Shown here: positions 46,915-56,353 of the stretch, in pieces
How the letters are laid out: every line of letters begins with the position of its first letter
Position numbering within the stretch: the first letter of the stretch is position 1
Assembly (NCBI RefSeq): GCF_000182565.1
Contig: NW_015971539.1
Location: forward strand, 245,667 to 309,666
Source of the DNA: Spizellomyces punctatus DAOM BR117
Lineage: Eukaryota; Chytridiomycota; Chytridiomycetes; Spizellomycetales; Spizellomycetaceae
DNA: 64,000 nt
Reading direction: 5' to 3'
Notes under the pieces: model-generated
Seen by the model: only the letters and a program-made list of their open reading frames with translations
What the model was told of the DNA's origin: nothing
The model's database searches: none
Program-made: the position numbers and the translations under genes

Positions 46915-47821
46915 TGTACGTTGTTTGCGCAAAATACATCAAAAGCGAATAATACCACCCTTGTCCATTTCCAAGATTTGGAAGCAAATTGGCATAATGT
47001 AGACGTGAAGAGTGGTAATAGCAAGCGGCACCAAAGTTAAAGGGAGCTTCTTTCTTTTATACATCCTGATAAATGCTTCTTGGAGCATCACTGGTGATGT
47101 GCCGGTCTTTCGGTGTGCTTACGTGTGCGATCGATGAGTCATACCCCGCTAACTCAAAATGCATAGTGTGGAGGTGATTGAAAATGGCACTAGAACTCAT
47201 TATTATCCGGATTAATCCGGTTAGTCATATCGCATAATCAGCATCCCCTCTATCACTCAGATTGGTGTGGCATGCATGCTAATGTTTTTTTTTTAAACTG
47301 CGGTGAGGCGCATGTCAAAGGTCTATAAAAGGGGGGCCTTTTGCTGTCTCTTTCCTCTTTACCCATCCTCAACTCTCAAAGCATCTGCCAAACACTCAAG
47401 CAACTCTCAAGTCCATCATGAGAGTACTGCTCTGGTGTTGAGGACCTCACCCTCCCAACTACAACAACAACATAACCCCTTGCAAATACTATTATTACTA
47501 TGCTGCAACAATCACAGGTATTTCTTGCTGATTTTCCCACGCGGATTATCCAGTCTAATTCTGATCTACCTTAGTATCTGAACATCCTCCAACTAAAGAA
47601 TTTCGGAAGGATTTCTCTCGTGTGGTGGGCTTAGTTACCCGGTTAGAAACAACCATAATGTATTGCATGTGTAATTGGGCCTAGTGGTAGTTGGTTGGTT
47701 GTAAGGAGGGAATTACTTGGCTTTTCCGAACCGGTTGTCGCCGGTTTATTCCCTGGTGTATTGTGTTGTGATATTTGTTATTGCCAATACACTACCTACT
47801 GACTTTCGCTCCATCGTACGC
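46915..47821 (+). promoter_or_regulatory. Upstream region of TSC2 with TATA box, C/T-rich initiator and probable 5'UTR intron
   Basis: A poly-T run at about 47285 and a TATA box (CTATAAAAGGGG, 47322-47333) are followed by a C/T-rich tract and CAA-rich leader, which look like a fungal core promoter. An intron-like segment at 47518-47574 has GTATTTCTTG at its start, TCTAATTCTGATCTACC near the branch site and TTAG at its end. A short upstream frame (MLQQSQ spliced to YLNILQLK) precedes the TSC2 ATG at 47822. The same features would also fit a solo LTR, but no terminal repeat pair was found. Confidence 0.4.
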
Positions 47822-50800
47822 ATGTCCAATCCACTCGAACGGTTAAAGCAAAAGTTTAAGGCCCGTGTAGAAAAGGAGGAAGTCTCTGCCACCGCAAGCA
47901 TTGATCTCCAGCCGGCTGACTCTTCTATCCTCCCCGACCTCAGTATCATAGTCGAGAAACTCGATCCGTCCAAACCCATTGACCAGTCGCAACGTGCGCA
48001 GAGTATCACTGAGCTTGCCGATGCAGTGCAAAAATTTAATCTGTCCTCAGAAATTGAAGACTTGTGGCAGCTTGTTGTACCATTCACCAAAATTTCAAAC
48101 TCGGAGGCAGTCCGACATGGGGCTTTAGGTTTTGCACGCGCCTGCGTCTTGTCGAACACGAGTTACAGTGACCTCTTCCGTGCATCGCTTTTCAAAACGG
48201 TGGTGAGTGAGGAATGGGGCAGTGAACATCTTGGAGTACGAATTCAGACGTTGCGCGACTTGGCAAAAGATGGTCGCGATTTGCGGGAACTGGAGCTGGA
48301 CGTAGGACAAAAGTTATGCGAATGGACCACGCAGTTTGCGGATTTTAACTTGGAGGCCAAGGTAGGAGCATCTGTGCCAACTACAGTTGCGTCCGCACCC
48401 GCTAGTGATCATATGACGCCAGACATTGCTTCAACGCGACAACTGCTTGCCCTTATCACCAATGTGATGAAGTTCTCCTTCTTATCTCTTCGCGAATCGC
48501 ATGTCGCGCATTTGGTGGTAACCGCATGCTCTATGGCGTCCCGCACTACAGCGATTGAGCTCGTTCACGACGTGCTACTGTTATTGGACGGCGTAGTGCG
48601 ATATGGCTCTGTTCCCATGGCCGCCTTGCGGCCAGTGATTGAGATGCTGTCATATACAGTCAACCTGGCTGCATACACGCAAGAAAGCTGGCAAGTAATG
48701 CGAAATCTGCTTAAATCACATAGAGCGCGACACGCGATGGATCACCTTTGCCGCATCATTGACGGAATCTCATCAAGTGAGCAAGCTCTCCAACTCCGGG
48801 GAGCCGTCTTTATGGTCGCCATGGCTAGCTGGGGTGCACAGCGAGTGAAAAATCTCTCATACCCATACATGTACCTGTTGCCGTACTTGCGACGAGCGAC
48901 ACGCTTAGGTGATAAGGACGTTAATACTGAAGTGCTCCTATCAATTCAGCGACTGATATCAGAGAACGGTGAAGAACTTTCAAGGGTTGAGTGGGAGTTG
49001 CTGTTGGATATTTTGCGAGAGATGAGCAAACATTTTGTGGTGGACGCACCAGGCAGACCTTGCCAAATCAGTGGCACGAACGCCAAATCTTGGAGCGAAT
49101 TCGCCGCTCCATCTCCTTTGTTTTTCGACTTATTCAATGAAGTATTGATCTCATTGAAAGATGTGTGCCTGGAGCAAGCAGGGCCGATGTCTTTGGCGTT
49201 CCTGGAATTGTTGTTGTCCTTTGGACCTTACCTAACTGAGACGACAGTACTGTCACTTCTGGAACATGCCTTCGGTGTCTCATCGTATGCGGCTTTTTCT
49301 GAAAGGGTCGCTATTATTTCGCGTATTCAGTCGGTTTTCTTCTTTCGTGAGCACCGCCAGTCAATCCGCATGCGTATGCTACAGCTGTTGATTGATGCAT
49401 TTGTCATGTCCTCGCAGGAAGAGCAGGAGGAGATTTTCGAGGTCCTGTTGCAGCCCATTATGCGGCACCTGCCTCGCGAAGAAGCGCAGTCGCCTGTTTA
49501 TTACGAGATGATATCGTGTCTGGCCCGCGTCGCACCAGGATCTGCAGAGAAGCATGTTGTTTCAGTCGTAGAAGCTCTCGTACAGTGTGCTTTAAACACC
49601 GAGTCGGATGCCATCGCAAGTGTACTAATGCTGGCCGAATTGCTCTCTGCCATGGCCACGCAGTCGACCGTTGCCGTAAACCCAGGCACTGGTACCTTGA
49701 CCGCCGACATGTCATTACGCGCTTTGCATGCGACCCTGGAGATCTTTGAGCGTTGCGCAATGGAGCACGGCGGAAAAGGCTGTCTCCTTATTTTTAAGTA
49801 CCTTGTCCGGATACCGACATTCCATGCAGCCCCACATTTCGTTCGGCTGGCATGCCTCCAGTATTTGCTAAAAATGCGTGCCGACGCGCTCTACAGGATC
49901 TTACTTCGACCAACCTCGCGTACTGTTCAAAAGGGTGAGCAGGAGATGCGGGCGACCAAAGGCTCATCAGACGATAGTTCCGGAGAGACATTCTCCAACA
50001 CCGACGACCTTGAAATATGTTCCTCATTATTCTGTTCTGGGAAGCCAAACAATGAGATTACCGATATGCACGAAAAGTCAGCAGACCCTCAGTCGGCAGA
50101 ACGAAGCGAGTCAGATATATGCATTTTGCCGATTGCCCAGCACACCGCTGCATTGCTCCTGATCCTAACAAGGGAGAAGAACTGGGAAATTTACTCGTTT
50201 GTTTTACAGAACCTGGCTACCCAACTGCTGAACCTTCACTTCTTCCAGAACGCTGGACCACAGCTCAGTGTTCTTCGCGCGTTCTTGTGCGAGTTGATTA
50301 TAAATGAGCGGGCTGCTGCGACAGTCTTGGATCTACCGCCATCTGTGCGGAAGTCTGACGTGTATCTATCTGCACTGAAGATGTTGAATATCCTTCTAGC
50401 CTATCGACACTTTTTCACGAAACAAGACGAAGATGAAATTCTAGCCGCTTTTCAAACCGGCCTGTATCGATGGCCGAATGCGGCAAAAACCTGTATCCAC
50501 GCATTTACATTGACTCTGCTTGAACTTCCGCATAGCATGATGAAGCTTCTCCCGGGAACTCTTTTGAAAGTGTCCCAGATGATGTCGTCTGCTATGGCGG
50601 TCCACAACCTTGAATTTCTGGCTACGCTAGCCGGGCTACCAAAGCTGCGAGTTAACTTCACCGACGTGGATATGAAGAGAGTTTTCGTCATCGCTCTCCA
50701 ATACATTAACACAACCAATTCAGCATCTCCGGCAGCCACAACATCTGCATTATCATCTTACGTAGTCCAACTGGCCTATCAGGTTCTGCTTGCATGGTTC

Positions 50801-52648
50801 GTCAGTCTGAAGCTTCCAGAGCGGAAGAAGTACGTGCCCTTCATCATTCATTATCTGTTACTGGGGAATGACCGCCGGGCATCCCTTGATGAGAATATCG
50901 AGCTGGTTCTCGACATGCTCATTCATCACTCTTTCGCTGACTGCTGGCCAAAACCGGACGATACGATGTACCAAGGCAGTAAAATCAATAAACAACCATC
51001 GCGCACCTGGGCTCAAGGAAATTCGCTTTTAACTGTTCAAGTTTCGAATCAGCCCGGATGGGCGAATGTCATCATTCGGCGTCCCTCAGGTGTAATATCA
51101 TTTTCGGTACGATTAGACAATCGGCTCAAGTCTGTTACCACTCCGTTAGTGCCACTTTTGGCGCCAGTAGCCTTTGAAAAGATTTCTCGTGGGCTTCGCG
51201 CGTCCCAAAGCAAGCGGGCCGTTGCAAGTGACGATGGTGCCGGAGCCCAATCTCTACGGAGGAGCGATTCCGATGGTAGCTCGCACCAGCATGTTCGGAG
51301 ACATATGCGGTCAGTTTCTGTCGCTTCCTTGTCTTCAATTCCGAACACTAGCGAATTTCCAATGGCTATTGAAACACCTCGAATGCGCTCAGAAACCGGA
51401 CTGAGTGCGTCTCCAGCGGATAGCACCTCTAGTGAATTCTTCGTGGAAGAAGTTTCTGGTGGACTCCGTAGGGCAAGGTCAACATCGATGTCTTCTGTTG
51501 TCATACCTGACGGAATTGATATGAAGACATCAGTGCCAAGTCCACGATACGAACGTAACGAAGAAGGTCTCTTAAGTACATCGCCGTCAGCGCGCGACCT
51601 TAAATCGTCTGCATTGTCTGCCATTCGCAACCGAGAGGACCACCATTTGGTAGATCCCAGCTTCATCTTGGCACAGTTTGTAGCCTACCCGAACCTAGCG
51701 GCGCGAGAAAATCTGTATCTCCTACCAAATGATGAAAGCACAAGACGTGCCCTATCTGTGCTGGATCGAACGCCCGTCGTTGATTTACATAAGATTGGTG
51801 TCGTATATGTTGGGCCGGGGCAACAAACTGAGGCGGAGATACTGGCCAATGGCCACGGATCACGCGCATACGGCTTGTTCCTTCAGTCTCTTGGCCGATT
51901 AGTTCGGCTGAAGGGATGTCGAGACGTCTATACTGGAGGGTTAGATACTTCTGAGGATCTGGACGGTCGACACGCAATATATGCGCACGACGACCTTTCT
52001 CAAATTATCTTCCACTGCACGACGCTCATGCCAACATCGCCGTACGACCCATTATGTACGTCTAAGAAGCGACACATCGGCAACGATTTCGTGACAATCG
52101 TGTGGAACGAAAGCGGAAAAGAATACGCCTTCGACACGATTCCCGCGCAGTTTAATTTTGTAAATATCATTATTGAGCCTGCTGGCAGGCACAAAGAAGA
52201 CGGAATTACTACACCGAGCAACATGCATGGTGGGCAAGGGCACCATATTTCTGATCGATGTAAAACATATCAAAGGGAATTCTTTAAAGTAGTTGCCAAG
52301 CTACGACCAGATATGCCGGAGATTGGTCCCCTGTCGGAACCGAAACTCGTCACTGGGGCGTCTTTGGCACCGTTTGTCCGTCAGTCAGCTGTACACACCA
52401 ACATATTTTCACAGATCTTTCTGCAAAGCGGAAACGCAAATCACCACACATCAAATGCTCGAGAAAGACTTCGCCAAATCAAGAGGATCAAAGAACGGGC
52501 AGAGGGGAGTGCCTCGGCTGCGCCTGCTGCTGGCGGGGCTGACGGGGGAGAAAAAGGAGGAGGTTCCGGTGGGGATTTTAATGTTGGAGGAAGGAACGTG
52601 ACAACCGGAGGTTGGGAGAGCCTGCTAGATTTCACACGGTTTATATAG
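47822..52648 (+). CDS. TSC2: TSC2/tuberin, GTPase-activating protein for Rheb
   Basis: One uninterrupted exon encodes 1608 residues from the ATG at 47822 (MSNPLERLKQKFKARVEKEE). The first two-thirds is a HEAT-like helical solenoid of the tuberin N-terminal type. This is followed by a Ser-rich stretch at about residues 1130-1270 (KRAVASDDGAGAQSLRRSDS) with possible phosphorylation sites. The C-terminal Rap/Ran-GAP domain reads VVDLHKIGVVYVGPGQQTEA, EILANGHGSRAYGLFLQSLG, HIGNDFVTIVWNESGKEYAF, TIPAQFNFVNIII. The Asn of HIGND is the catalytic Asn-thumb position. With TSC1 it turns off Rheb and so restrains TORC1 in nutrient signalling. TSC1 is not in the window. A Gly-rich C-terminal tail ends at 52648. 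The absence of introns is odd beside its neighbours. Confidence 0.95.
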   Translation: MSNPLERLKQKFKARVEKEEVSATASIDLQPADSSILPDLSIIVEKLDPSKPIDQSQRAQSITELADAVQKFNLSSEIEDLWQLVVPFTKISNSEAVRHGALGFARACVLSNTSYSDLFRASLFKTVVSEEWGSEHLGVRIQTLRDLAKDGRDLRELELDVGQKLCEWTTQFADFNLEAKVGASVPTTVASAPASDHMTPDIASTRQLLALITNVMKFSFLSLRESHVAHLVVTACSMASRTTAIELVHDVLLLLDGVVRYGSVPMAALRPVIEMLSYTVNLAAYTQESWQVMRNLLKSHRARHAMDHLCRIIDGISSSEQALQLRGAVFMVAMASWGAQRVKNLSYPYMYLLPYLRRATRLGDKDVNTEVLLSIQRLISENGEELSRVEWELLLDILREMSKHFVVDAPGRPCQISGTNAKSWSEFAAPSPLFFDLFNEVLISLKDVCLEQAGPMSLAFLELLLSFGPYLTETTVLSLLEHAFGVSSYAAFSERVAIISRIQSVFFFREHRQSIRMRMLQLLIDAFVMSSQEEQEEIFEVLLQPIMRHLPREEAQSPVYYEMISCLARVAPGSAEKHVVSVVEALVQCALNTESDAIASVLMLAELLSAMATQSTVAVNPGTGTLTADMSLRALHATLEIFERCAMEHGGKGCLLIFKYLVRIPTFHAAPHFVRLACLQYLLKMRADALYRILLRPTSRTVQKGEQEMRATKGSSDDSSGETFSNTDDLEICSSLFCSGKPNNEITDMHEKSADPQSAERSESDICILPIAQHTAALLLILTREKNWEIYSFVLQNLATQLLNLHFFQNAGPQLSVLRAFLCELIINERAAATVLDLPPSVRKSDVYLSALKMLNILLAYRHFFTKQDEDEILAAFQTGLYRWPNAAKTCIHAFTLTLLELPHSMMKLLPGTLLKVSQMMSSAMAVHNLEFLATLAGLPKLRVNFTDVDMKRVFVIALQYINTTNSASPAATTSALSSYVVQLAYQVLLAWFVSLKLPERKKYVPFIIHYLLLGNDRRASLDENIELVLDMLIHHSFADCWPKPDDTMYQGSKINKQPSRTWAQGNSLLTVQVSNQPGWANVIIRRPSGVISFSVRLDNRLKSVTTPLVPLLAPVAFEKISRGLRASQSKRAVASDDGAGAQSLRRSDSDGSSHQHVRRHMRSVSVASLSSIPNTSEFPMAIETPRMRSETGLSASPADSTSSEFFVEEVSGGLRRARSTSMSSVVIPDGIDMKTSVPSPRYERNEEGLLSTSPSARDLKSSALSAIRNREDHHLVDPSFILAQFVAYPNLAARENLYLLPNDESTRRALSVLDRTPVVDLHKIGVVYVGPGQQTEAEILANGHGSRAYGLFLQSLGRLVRLKGCRDVYTGGLDTSEDLDGRHAIYAHDDLSQIIFHCTTLMPTSPYDPLCTSKKRHIGNDFVTIVWNESGKEYAFDTIPAQFNFVNIIIEPAGRHKEDGITTPSNMHGGQGHHISDRCKTYQREFFKVVAKLRPDMPEIGPLSEPKLVTGASLAPFVRQSAVHTNIFSQIFLQSGNANHHTSNARERLRQIKRIKERAEGSASAAPAAGGADGGEKGGGSGGDFNVGGRNVTTGGWESLLDFTRFI

Positions 52649-52913
52649 CAGTTTCTGTGACTAAAGTTAGCTAGGTAGTCTTAAATGGTTGTATAGGTGT
52701 AAATTTGTGGCTGCATTCTTGGTTAATATGATGGCATCCTCTCATGCTGACTGAGACACCAGTAGGAGAGCAAAGTGCGCCTCGATGTGCATGAGCGCAT
52801 CGGGCTTTGCTAGTGCTTAAAAGCACTCTTGAGATAATTTAATAATGATAATCCACGATAGGCTGTATGTACAAATCGTATTTATTCGGGAGATTAACCA
52901 TCAGTAACTGATT

Positions 52914-54065
52914 TCATAGTTCCAGTCCAAGATACTCTGCTACGAATACGCGAAAAATCAGCGCAAAGTCGTGTACTGTTTGTGGCTCTATTGCAGCAGC
53001 GTTGTCCGTAGCCCTATGCCACACCGCCGGAAATATTTGCGGGATGACATGAACGATGGGTACACCCCTTTGCATAAACGGTTTATGGTCATCTTCGATC
53101 TGGTAAGCGGAGTACCCTGATTCGCCCTTCATAAAGTATCCGCCTTCACCAGTTTCATCGATGCGGGCTGTTACCTGTTTCGACAGAAGATTGGAGGTTG
53201 ATAGTCGGTGTTGAATGACGACAAGGCGGCTCCAGTGAGAGGCTGTGTCCTTGTGAGAGTTCCATATCCGAACGTCGGGGGTACCCAGCAAGTCAAGTAG
53301 AATAAAAACGTCAATCTGCTCGAGAATTGTTCTAGCATTGTTTTGGGGATCCGCCCGTGGTTCCATGCCCGATGATTGAGGATTGTTCGTCCCCATTACA
53401 TACGTGCTTTCCCATTTTGCGGCCAAATGTCGCGAGCCATACAAAGAGTCTGTCTCCGACCAGGATACAAAGGCTTCCTCTCCATCAAAGAAGATGAGTT
53501 GTAAAGTAGTTGAAGAAAACAGTTCCCTCTCTAGATAAGGGTTTAGAGTCTTTGCAACATCCACGAGGACGGCACAGGGAACCGCAGAGTCCGTTGCTCC
53601 AATAAAATCAAAGTCTGCAAAGTATTTAGAGTCGAAATGTGCAGCCAAGACGAGCTTGCGTGGGGCATTCGGATTCTTTGTCACAATGATGTTGTTGAAA
53701 GGTTTGACACCGAACGGGGTGGTATCGGTAAACTTGTCCTGTTCCACATGCCACTTTAATGCCTCAAAGGTCGAGATCAAATGGTTTTGAACCTTGACGT
53801 TCCCTTCTGTCCCCGAGACGCGAGGTATAAGGAAAGGGGCAAGGGTCGAGCCTGTTGTTGTGAGATTCTCTGGTGCAGAAAGAGAGGCAAGGGTTGCAAC
53901 GTCGGTTGGAGAGCAACACAGTGGGTGAAGTTGACGAGCAGATGCGCAGGAAACGTCGAGCACCGATAAGAAGGATAAGGTCAGAAGGACAGTAAGGAGG
54001 CAGTTTGAGCGGGTTACAAGGAGGTGGGAATGGACAGAGGGTGATGACAATAGTAGCCCTCTCAT
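52914..54065 (-). CDS. Glutaminyl-peptide cyclotransferase (M28 family)
   Basis: This single-exon gene makes N-terminal pyroglutamate on secreted proteins. The zinc ligands and M28 motifs are visible: AAHFDSKYF with ATDSAVPCAV (metal-binding Asp), IFFDGEEAFVSWSETDSLYG (Glu ligand) and DDHKPFMQRGVPIVHVIP (His ligand). Downstream are a WH motif (VWHRATDN) and an end in EYLGLEL at 52914. The hydrophobic segment CLLTVLLTLSFLSVLDVSCA is about 25 residues from the chosen start (MRGLLLSSPSV at 54065), a fair signal or type II anchor. An ATG at 54194, in frame, would add 43 residues and leave only 24 bp to the SEC9 start codon. The longer form would resemble a Golgi type II enzyme. Enzyme identity is clear; the start is not. 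Confidence 0.9.
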   Translation of the reverse strand: MRGLLLSSPSVHSHLLVTRSNCLLTVLLTLSFLSVLDVSCASARQLHPLCCSPTDVATLASLSAPENLTTTGSTLAPFLIPRVSGTEGNVKVQNHLISTFEALKWHVEQDKFTDTTPFGVKPFNNIIVTKNPNAPRKLVLAAHFDSKYFADFDFIGATDSAVPCAVLVDVAKTLNPYLERELFSSTTLQLIFFDGEEAFVSWSETDSLYGSRHLAAKWESTYVMGTNNPQSSGMEPRADPQNNARTILEQIDVFILLDLLGTPDVRIWNSHKDTASHWSRLVVIQHRLSTSNLLSKQVTARIDETGEGGYFMKGESGYSAYQIEDDHKPFMQRGVPIVHVIPQIFPAVWHRATDNAAAIEPQTVHDFALIFRVFVAEYLGLEL

Positions 54066-54218
54066 CGCAGGCAGATCTCGTTGGCGAGTAGAAACGGCAT
54101 GTAGCTCCGTTTCGAGCCAAGCACTGGGTTTCAAGTGAAGCGCGTCTTTTCCAAAGTTGAAATTGTGGCGACGGGTTGGAAAAGAAACGCTCATCCATTT
54201 TACATTTGCTCTCTTATA

Positions 54219-55112
54219 ATGTCATACCGCAACAGACCACGGGAAGACTATCCAGCTTCGTCAATGTACCCTGAGGAGGAACCTGTCAACCGGTGGGCAG
54301 CTGCCGCGCAAGCTGCTGAAAGTGCTTATAATGGTGGCACCTCAACTGGCTACCGCTCTTGGGAGACTGTTGAAGAGGAGCCAGAGGACTACGACAACAG
54401 CGACTGGCTTGAGCGCAAGACAAAGAAAGTGCAGAATGATTCTCTGTTGAGCACTCGACGAGCTTTAGAGCGTCTGAATGAGACCGATTCCTTGGCTCAA
54501 CAGAACATGGAGAAACTTGCTCAACAGTCTGGTGTGTAGCTATTTGCAGAGGAGCCTCGTCATTCATACTCTTTTCTAAGTGATGTTGTGTCGCATGATT
54601 TTATAGAGCAACTGTCCAAAATGGACGGCCGCCTCGAAAGCGCTCATAGCCATGTTAAGGTATCCGACGCCAAAGCTGACCACCTCAAGTCGCTGAATCG
54701 CTTCTTCATGCTTCCATCCTTTGGGTCCAAGAAGGCAAAGAAGAAGGAAGCAGCGGCCAAGCGTGAGGCCGAGGAACGTGCAGCTCGAGAGGACGAGCGG
54801 CGACTGGAAGAAAAGGAGCGAGCAACTCGAGTGGAAAGAATGCAACAAGTTCAAGGGGCACAATACACTTCTGTAGGACGAATGTATACTACTCCGGATG
54901 GCATTGAAAGAGATGATACAGAAGAGGAGATTGACAGGAATTTGGATCAAATATCGTCAGGACTTTCGAAATTGAAGATGATGGGACAGATCATGAACTC
55001 AGAGTTGGATGCACAAAACGTTCAAGTGAATCGTCTTGCAGATCGGTCTGAGTCGACCAATGAGCGCTTGAAAGTTACAACACACAAAGTGCAAAGAATT
55101 ATTGGCAAATAG
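54219..55112 (+). CDS. SEC9: SNAP-25 family t-SNARE SEC9
   Basis: Two exons encode a Qbc SNARE. The N-terminal SNARE helix reads LSTRRALERLNETDSLAQQN and EQLSKMDGRLESAHSHVKVS, joined across the intron near 54530-54608. The linker is Lys/Glu-rich (KKAKKKEAAAKREAEERAAR). The second helix reads EIDRNLDQISSGLSKLKMMG and SELDAQNVQVNRLADRSEST, and the protein ends at 55112. There is no cysteine cluster for palmitoylation, so membrane attachment would depend on partner syntaxin. The role is in docking and fusion of secretory vesicles at the plasma membrane. The start is the ATG at 54219. The gene shares a short bidirectional promoter with the glutaminyl cyclase gene. Confidence 0.92.
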
Positions 55113-55256
55113 TTTCCCATATATATTGTATTGTAGTTCTGCAGCTGTTTTTATAAATAGAGTTCGTTTTTTTTATTGCCCAGCAGATCACGGCGAGACG
55201 TGACGCGGCCTACAAAAAGAATTCAATGTGAAGATCAAAGTGCAACTTTTGAACGC

Positions 55257-56168
55257 ATGGGCCTCCAAACTCCTTCGCAGATCGTCCGTCGGTACTTACC
55301 ACAACTTGCTCGCCGTGTCCATCCTGACCTCTTTGCGCAGAACCCCACAGCCCAGTCCACCAACCTCACCAGCTTGCAAAACTTAAATGCCCTTGTTTCG
55401 CAAGTCTTTCCTGCCAATTCGACAAACAACCAAACACCAACAAAACACTATCCCGACCAAGATCAGGGAAATGACCTTCAGCTTGTGTTCTACTGTCGTA
55501 CTCTAGGATCCCCTGCCTCAGAGTCACCTCCACTGTTGATAAAACATACGTTGACCGGACGAAAAATAGATTCCACCACCACATGTATTTCACCCGTCCT
55601 CCTTAGGACACTCTCCCCGACCGCCAAGTCCAACATTTCAGCACCTCTCCTAGCTGCATCGTTTCTGGCATTATGTCAGAAGGCTGGAATTCAGGTCTCG
55701 TCGGAAGATTTAGACCTTTTGCGAGGTTGCGTGGAGACAGCATTAGGGGGGAAAATGAGAGGGAGCATAAAGCGTGCAACCAAGAATGCTGAAGATACGA
55801 ATCGCACAGAACTGAGACAAGAGTTTTCACAAGCGGTTAGAGAGGGCATTGGAGGTGTGGACACCACTCGTGACAAAATGAAGCATCGGTCGGCTCCGTC
55901 CAAATCCCCACCTATGCCACGCTTTATCTTCTATCACTCTTCCCTGTCTTCCGACGAACGTGCAACCGCCGGTTCCGCCCTCATGTCACTACCGTCAGCC
56001 ACGCTGGCTGGCATTCGAGACATACCGGTTCTAATTGCAAGACGATATGCGGTTCATAAGGACGGGGTGTTGATTATACCTTGGGACTTCAGCGTCGAGA
56101 CTTTGGACGCATTCTTGGAAGTCGAAGGCGCTGAAGTGAGGAGAAAGTTCTCAAGGAGGGCAGCATGA
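55257..56168 (+). CDS. DUF4460/DUF4461 mitochondrial protein, TCAIM-like
   Basis: The N-terminal block MGLQTPSQIVRRYLPQLARR, VHPDLFAQNP and SLQNLNALVSQVF is the degenerate J-domain-like DUF4460 motif with HPDLF in place of HPD. The C-terminal half (RFIFYHSSLSSDERATAGSA, LPSATLAGIRDIPVLIARRY, VLIIPWDFSVETLDAFLEVE) fits the second TCAIM domain. The animal homologue TCAIM is mitochondrial and affects mitochondrial metabolism and distribution; the fungal role is unknown. The basic N-terminus could be a targeting sequence. The first in-frame ATG is at 55257. The upstream frame is open but lacks an ATG (the ATG near 55225 is followed at once by TGA), so a 5' exon upstream of an AG near 55180 is possible. 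It is convergent with the METTL22-like gene. Confidence 0.78.
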   Translation: MGLQTPSQIVRRYLPQLARRVHPDLFAQNPTAQSTNLTSLQNLNALVSQVFPANSTNNQTPTKHYPDQDQGNDLQLVFYCRTLGSPASESPPLLIKHTLTGRKIDSTTTCISPVLLRTLSPTAKSNISAPLLAASFLALCQKAGIQVSSEDLDLLRGCVETALGGKMRGSIKRATKNAEDTNRTELRQEFSQAVREGIGGVDTTRDKMKHRSAPSKSPPMPRFIFYHSSLSSDERATAGSALMSLPSATLAGIRDIPVLIARRYAVHKDGVLIIPWDFSVETLDAFLEVEGAEVRRKFSRRAA

Positions 56169-56353
56169 AGAAAGAAGGATGGATCTGTGTTGGACCATGG
56201 AAAGCTTGTAAAAAGTCCTTAGAGCAAAAGTCATATGTATAGAGTTCGTAGTCGGGATCCATGCATTTTGTATATATTAAATTATCTAATTCCAATGGCA
56301 GCATGCGACAGGTCTTTTTCTTGCTGCAGAGTATCCGTAGCAATTCCACCGCG

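Noticed and set aside
47303..47581. Open frame of 92 codons over the promoter-like region
   Set aside because: It begins at the TATA box area and has low-complexity Ser/Leu content. It more likely reads through a leader and intron.
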